A DNA stretch of 64,000 bases from positions 1,644,998 through 1,708,997 of the forward strand of contig NZ_JAJEWP010000001.1 of NCBI RefSeq assembly GCF_020687825.1. Reading direction: 5' to 3'. The notes under the pieces were generated by a model. That model did not search any database and was not told the DNA's origin. It worked only from the letters and a program-made list of their open reading frames with translations. A program made the translations under genes and the position numbers. Position 1 is the first letter of the stretch; the number at the start of each line of letters is the position of its first letter. This document shows, one piece after another, positions 63,312 through 64,000 of this stretch. This DNA comes from Fluctibacter halophilus (GTDB lineage: Bacteria; Pseudomonadota; Gammaproteobacteria; Enterobacterales; Alteromonadaceae).

Positions 63312-64000
63312 ATGAAACGATTTCTTTTGGCGCTACCACTGTTGTTTAGCACCACCAGTGGGGCGCTGACACTCGAGCAGCACCCACAGGTTAGCCGGGT
63401 AAACAGCTGTTTCAGCGGAATGACTGCCAGTTTCGAGCGTTGGGTCAGCACGATGGAGAAACGCAAACCCGGTTTTGATCGCAGCCGTTTTCCGTTCACC
63501 CAGGCTCAATTTGATGCCTACAAAGATACACTGGACTGTGAAACCTTTGTGTATCAGGTCGATGGCATCGCGATCACCGGCTGGCAGGTATCCCCAAAAC
63601 AAGCCTCCCAAGACAAGCCATTACCCGCGGTGATCTACAACCGTGGTGGTAATGGTCGCTATGGCCAATGGGTGTTTGGCAGTGTGATGCACTCGCTGAT
63701 GCCTCTGGCCGAAGCCGGTTACGCAGTCATTGCCACCAATCTGCGTCCTGATCCCCGTGACATGAAGCACTACGTTGCCAATGGTGACTATGACGAGTTT
63801 GGCGGCGCAGAGCATCAGGATGTGTTAGCGCTCTGGTCTATTGTGCAGTCCTGGTCCGGCGTTGATGCGGATCGAACCGGCACGGTCGGCAGCAGTCGCG
63901 GCGCGATGCAAAGTTTTATGCTGGCGCGGGATGTCCCGTCGTTAAAAACCCTGGTTTCGATCAGCGGTGCCACCGACATCAGTGCGATTGCCAAGGCCCG
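63312..64000 (+). CDS. Exported alpha/beta hydrolase / S9-like peptidase (C-terminus beyond the window)
   Basis: The frame opens at ATG 63312, with AGGAAG upstream, and runs off the window after 229 codons. The signal peptide (~1-18, LALPLLFSTTSGA) is followed by a Cys-containing region. A typical alpha/beta-hydrolase core begins at ~105: AVIYNRGGNGRYGQW (oxyanion region), then nucleophile elbow GSSRGA (~197). The GxSxGA form and the preceding VDADRTGTVG match S9/prolyl-oligopeptidase-like enzymes. It probably hydrolyses peptides or esters outside the cytoplasm. The catalytic Asp and His are outside the window. Confidence 0.8.
   Translation, partial: MKRFLLALPLLFSTTSGALTLEQHPQVSRVNSCFSGMTASFERWVSTMEKRKPGFDRSRFPFTQAQFDAYKDTLDCETFVYQVDGIAITGWQVSPKQASQDKPLPAVIYNRGGNGRYGQWVFGSVMHSLMPLAEAGYAVIATNLRPDPRDMKHYVANGDYDEFGGAEHQDVLALWSIVQSWSGVDADRTGTVGSSRGAMQSFMLARDVPSLKTLVSISGATDISAIAKA

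Overview
The window looks like the chromosome of a free-living, probably marine gammaproteobacterium. It has a classical housekeeping set (metG, apbC/mrp, dcd, cysS, ppiB, lpxH, gloB, mltD, sodB, grxD, bfd, miaE and the prkA-yeaH-ycgB trio). Together with many small membrane proteins and secreted phosphatases and peptidases this resembles Alteromonadales. That placement is inference from gene content, because no rRNA gene is present. Base composition is moderate to GC-rich, except for an obviously AT-rich block at about 16.4-27.4 kb.

Layout. 1-9.6 kb: start of an exported protein; a DUF7010 / small membrane protein / DesK-like kinase / DesR-like regulator operon behind a palindrome-rich promoter; an MBL-fold protein / SnoaL-tailed ECF sigma / CPBP protease operon; a LysR gene divergent from a second CPBP protease; and a large secreted metzincin-type protease. 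9.9-16.2 kb: an alpha/beta hydrolase, MddA-like methyltransferase and GFA-fold operon behind a winged-helix/TPR regulator, a solute-binding protein, a Skp-like chaperone and a DUF3667 protein.

16.3-28.4 kb is a defence island. One side is bounded by a 48-nt copy of the 3' part of tRNA-Pro(GGG), the other by the intact tRNA. A seven-gene minus-strand operon carries a PD-(D/E)XK/DUF5655 protein, HsdR, HsdM, HsdS, then an ABC-type ATPase, an HNH nuclease and a four-helix membrane protein. The last three are not ordinary type I R-M parts and are the best candidate for an incompletely described defence module (Septu- or PrrC/Rlo-like in logic). No integrase is visible. About 1 kb directly downstream of the tRNA consists of repeats that each begin with the last ~15 nt of the tRNA and fold into a series of short hairpins.

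28.5-34.3 kb: an AraC-type regulator divergent from a five-gene operon (flavin monooxygenase, SBF/BASS transporter, NAD-dependent epimerase, SDR, TauE/SafE permease) that looks like an uncharacterised oxidative catabolic or biosynthetic pathway. 34.3-48.4 kb is mostly housekeeping, with a soluble chemoreceptor-like protein and a voltage-sensor-like membrane protein. 48.4-52.0 kb: two tandem alkaline phosphatases behind an unusually long PhoB-like array (seven heptamer positions phased at 11 bp). 52-64 kb: miaE, a Yip1-family protein, peroxiredoxin, bfd with a Fur-box-like site, grxD, sodB, the prkA-yeaH-ycgB stress operon, an exported M24 peptidase, and an exported alpha/beta hydrolase cut by the window end.
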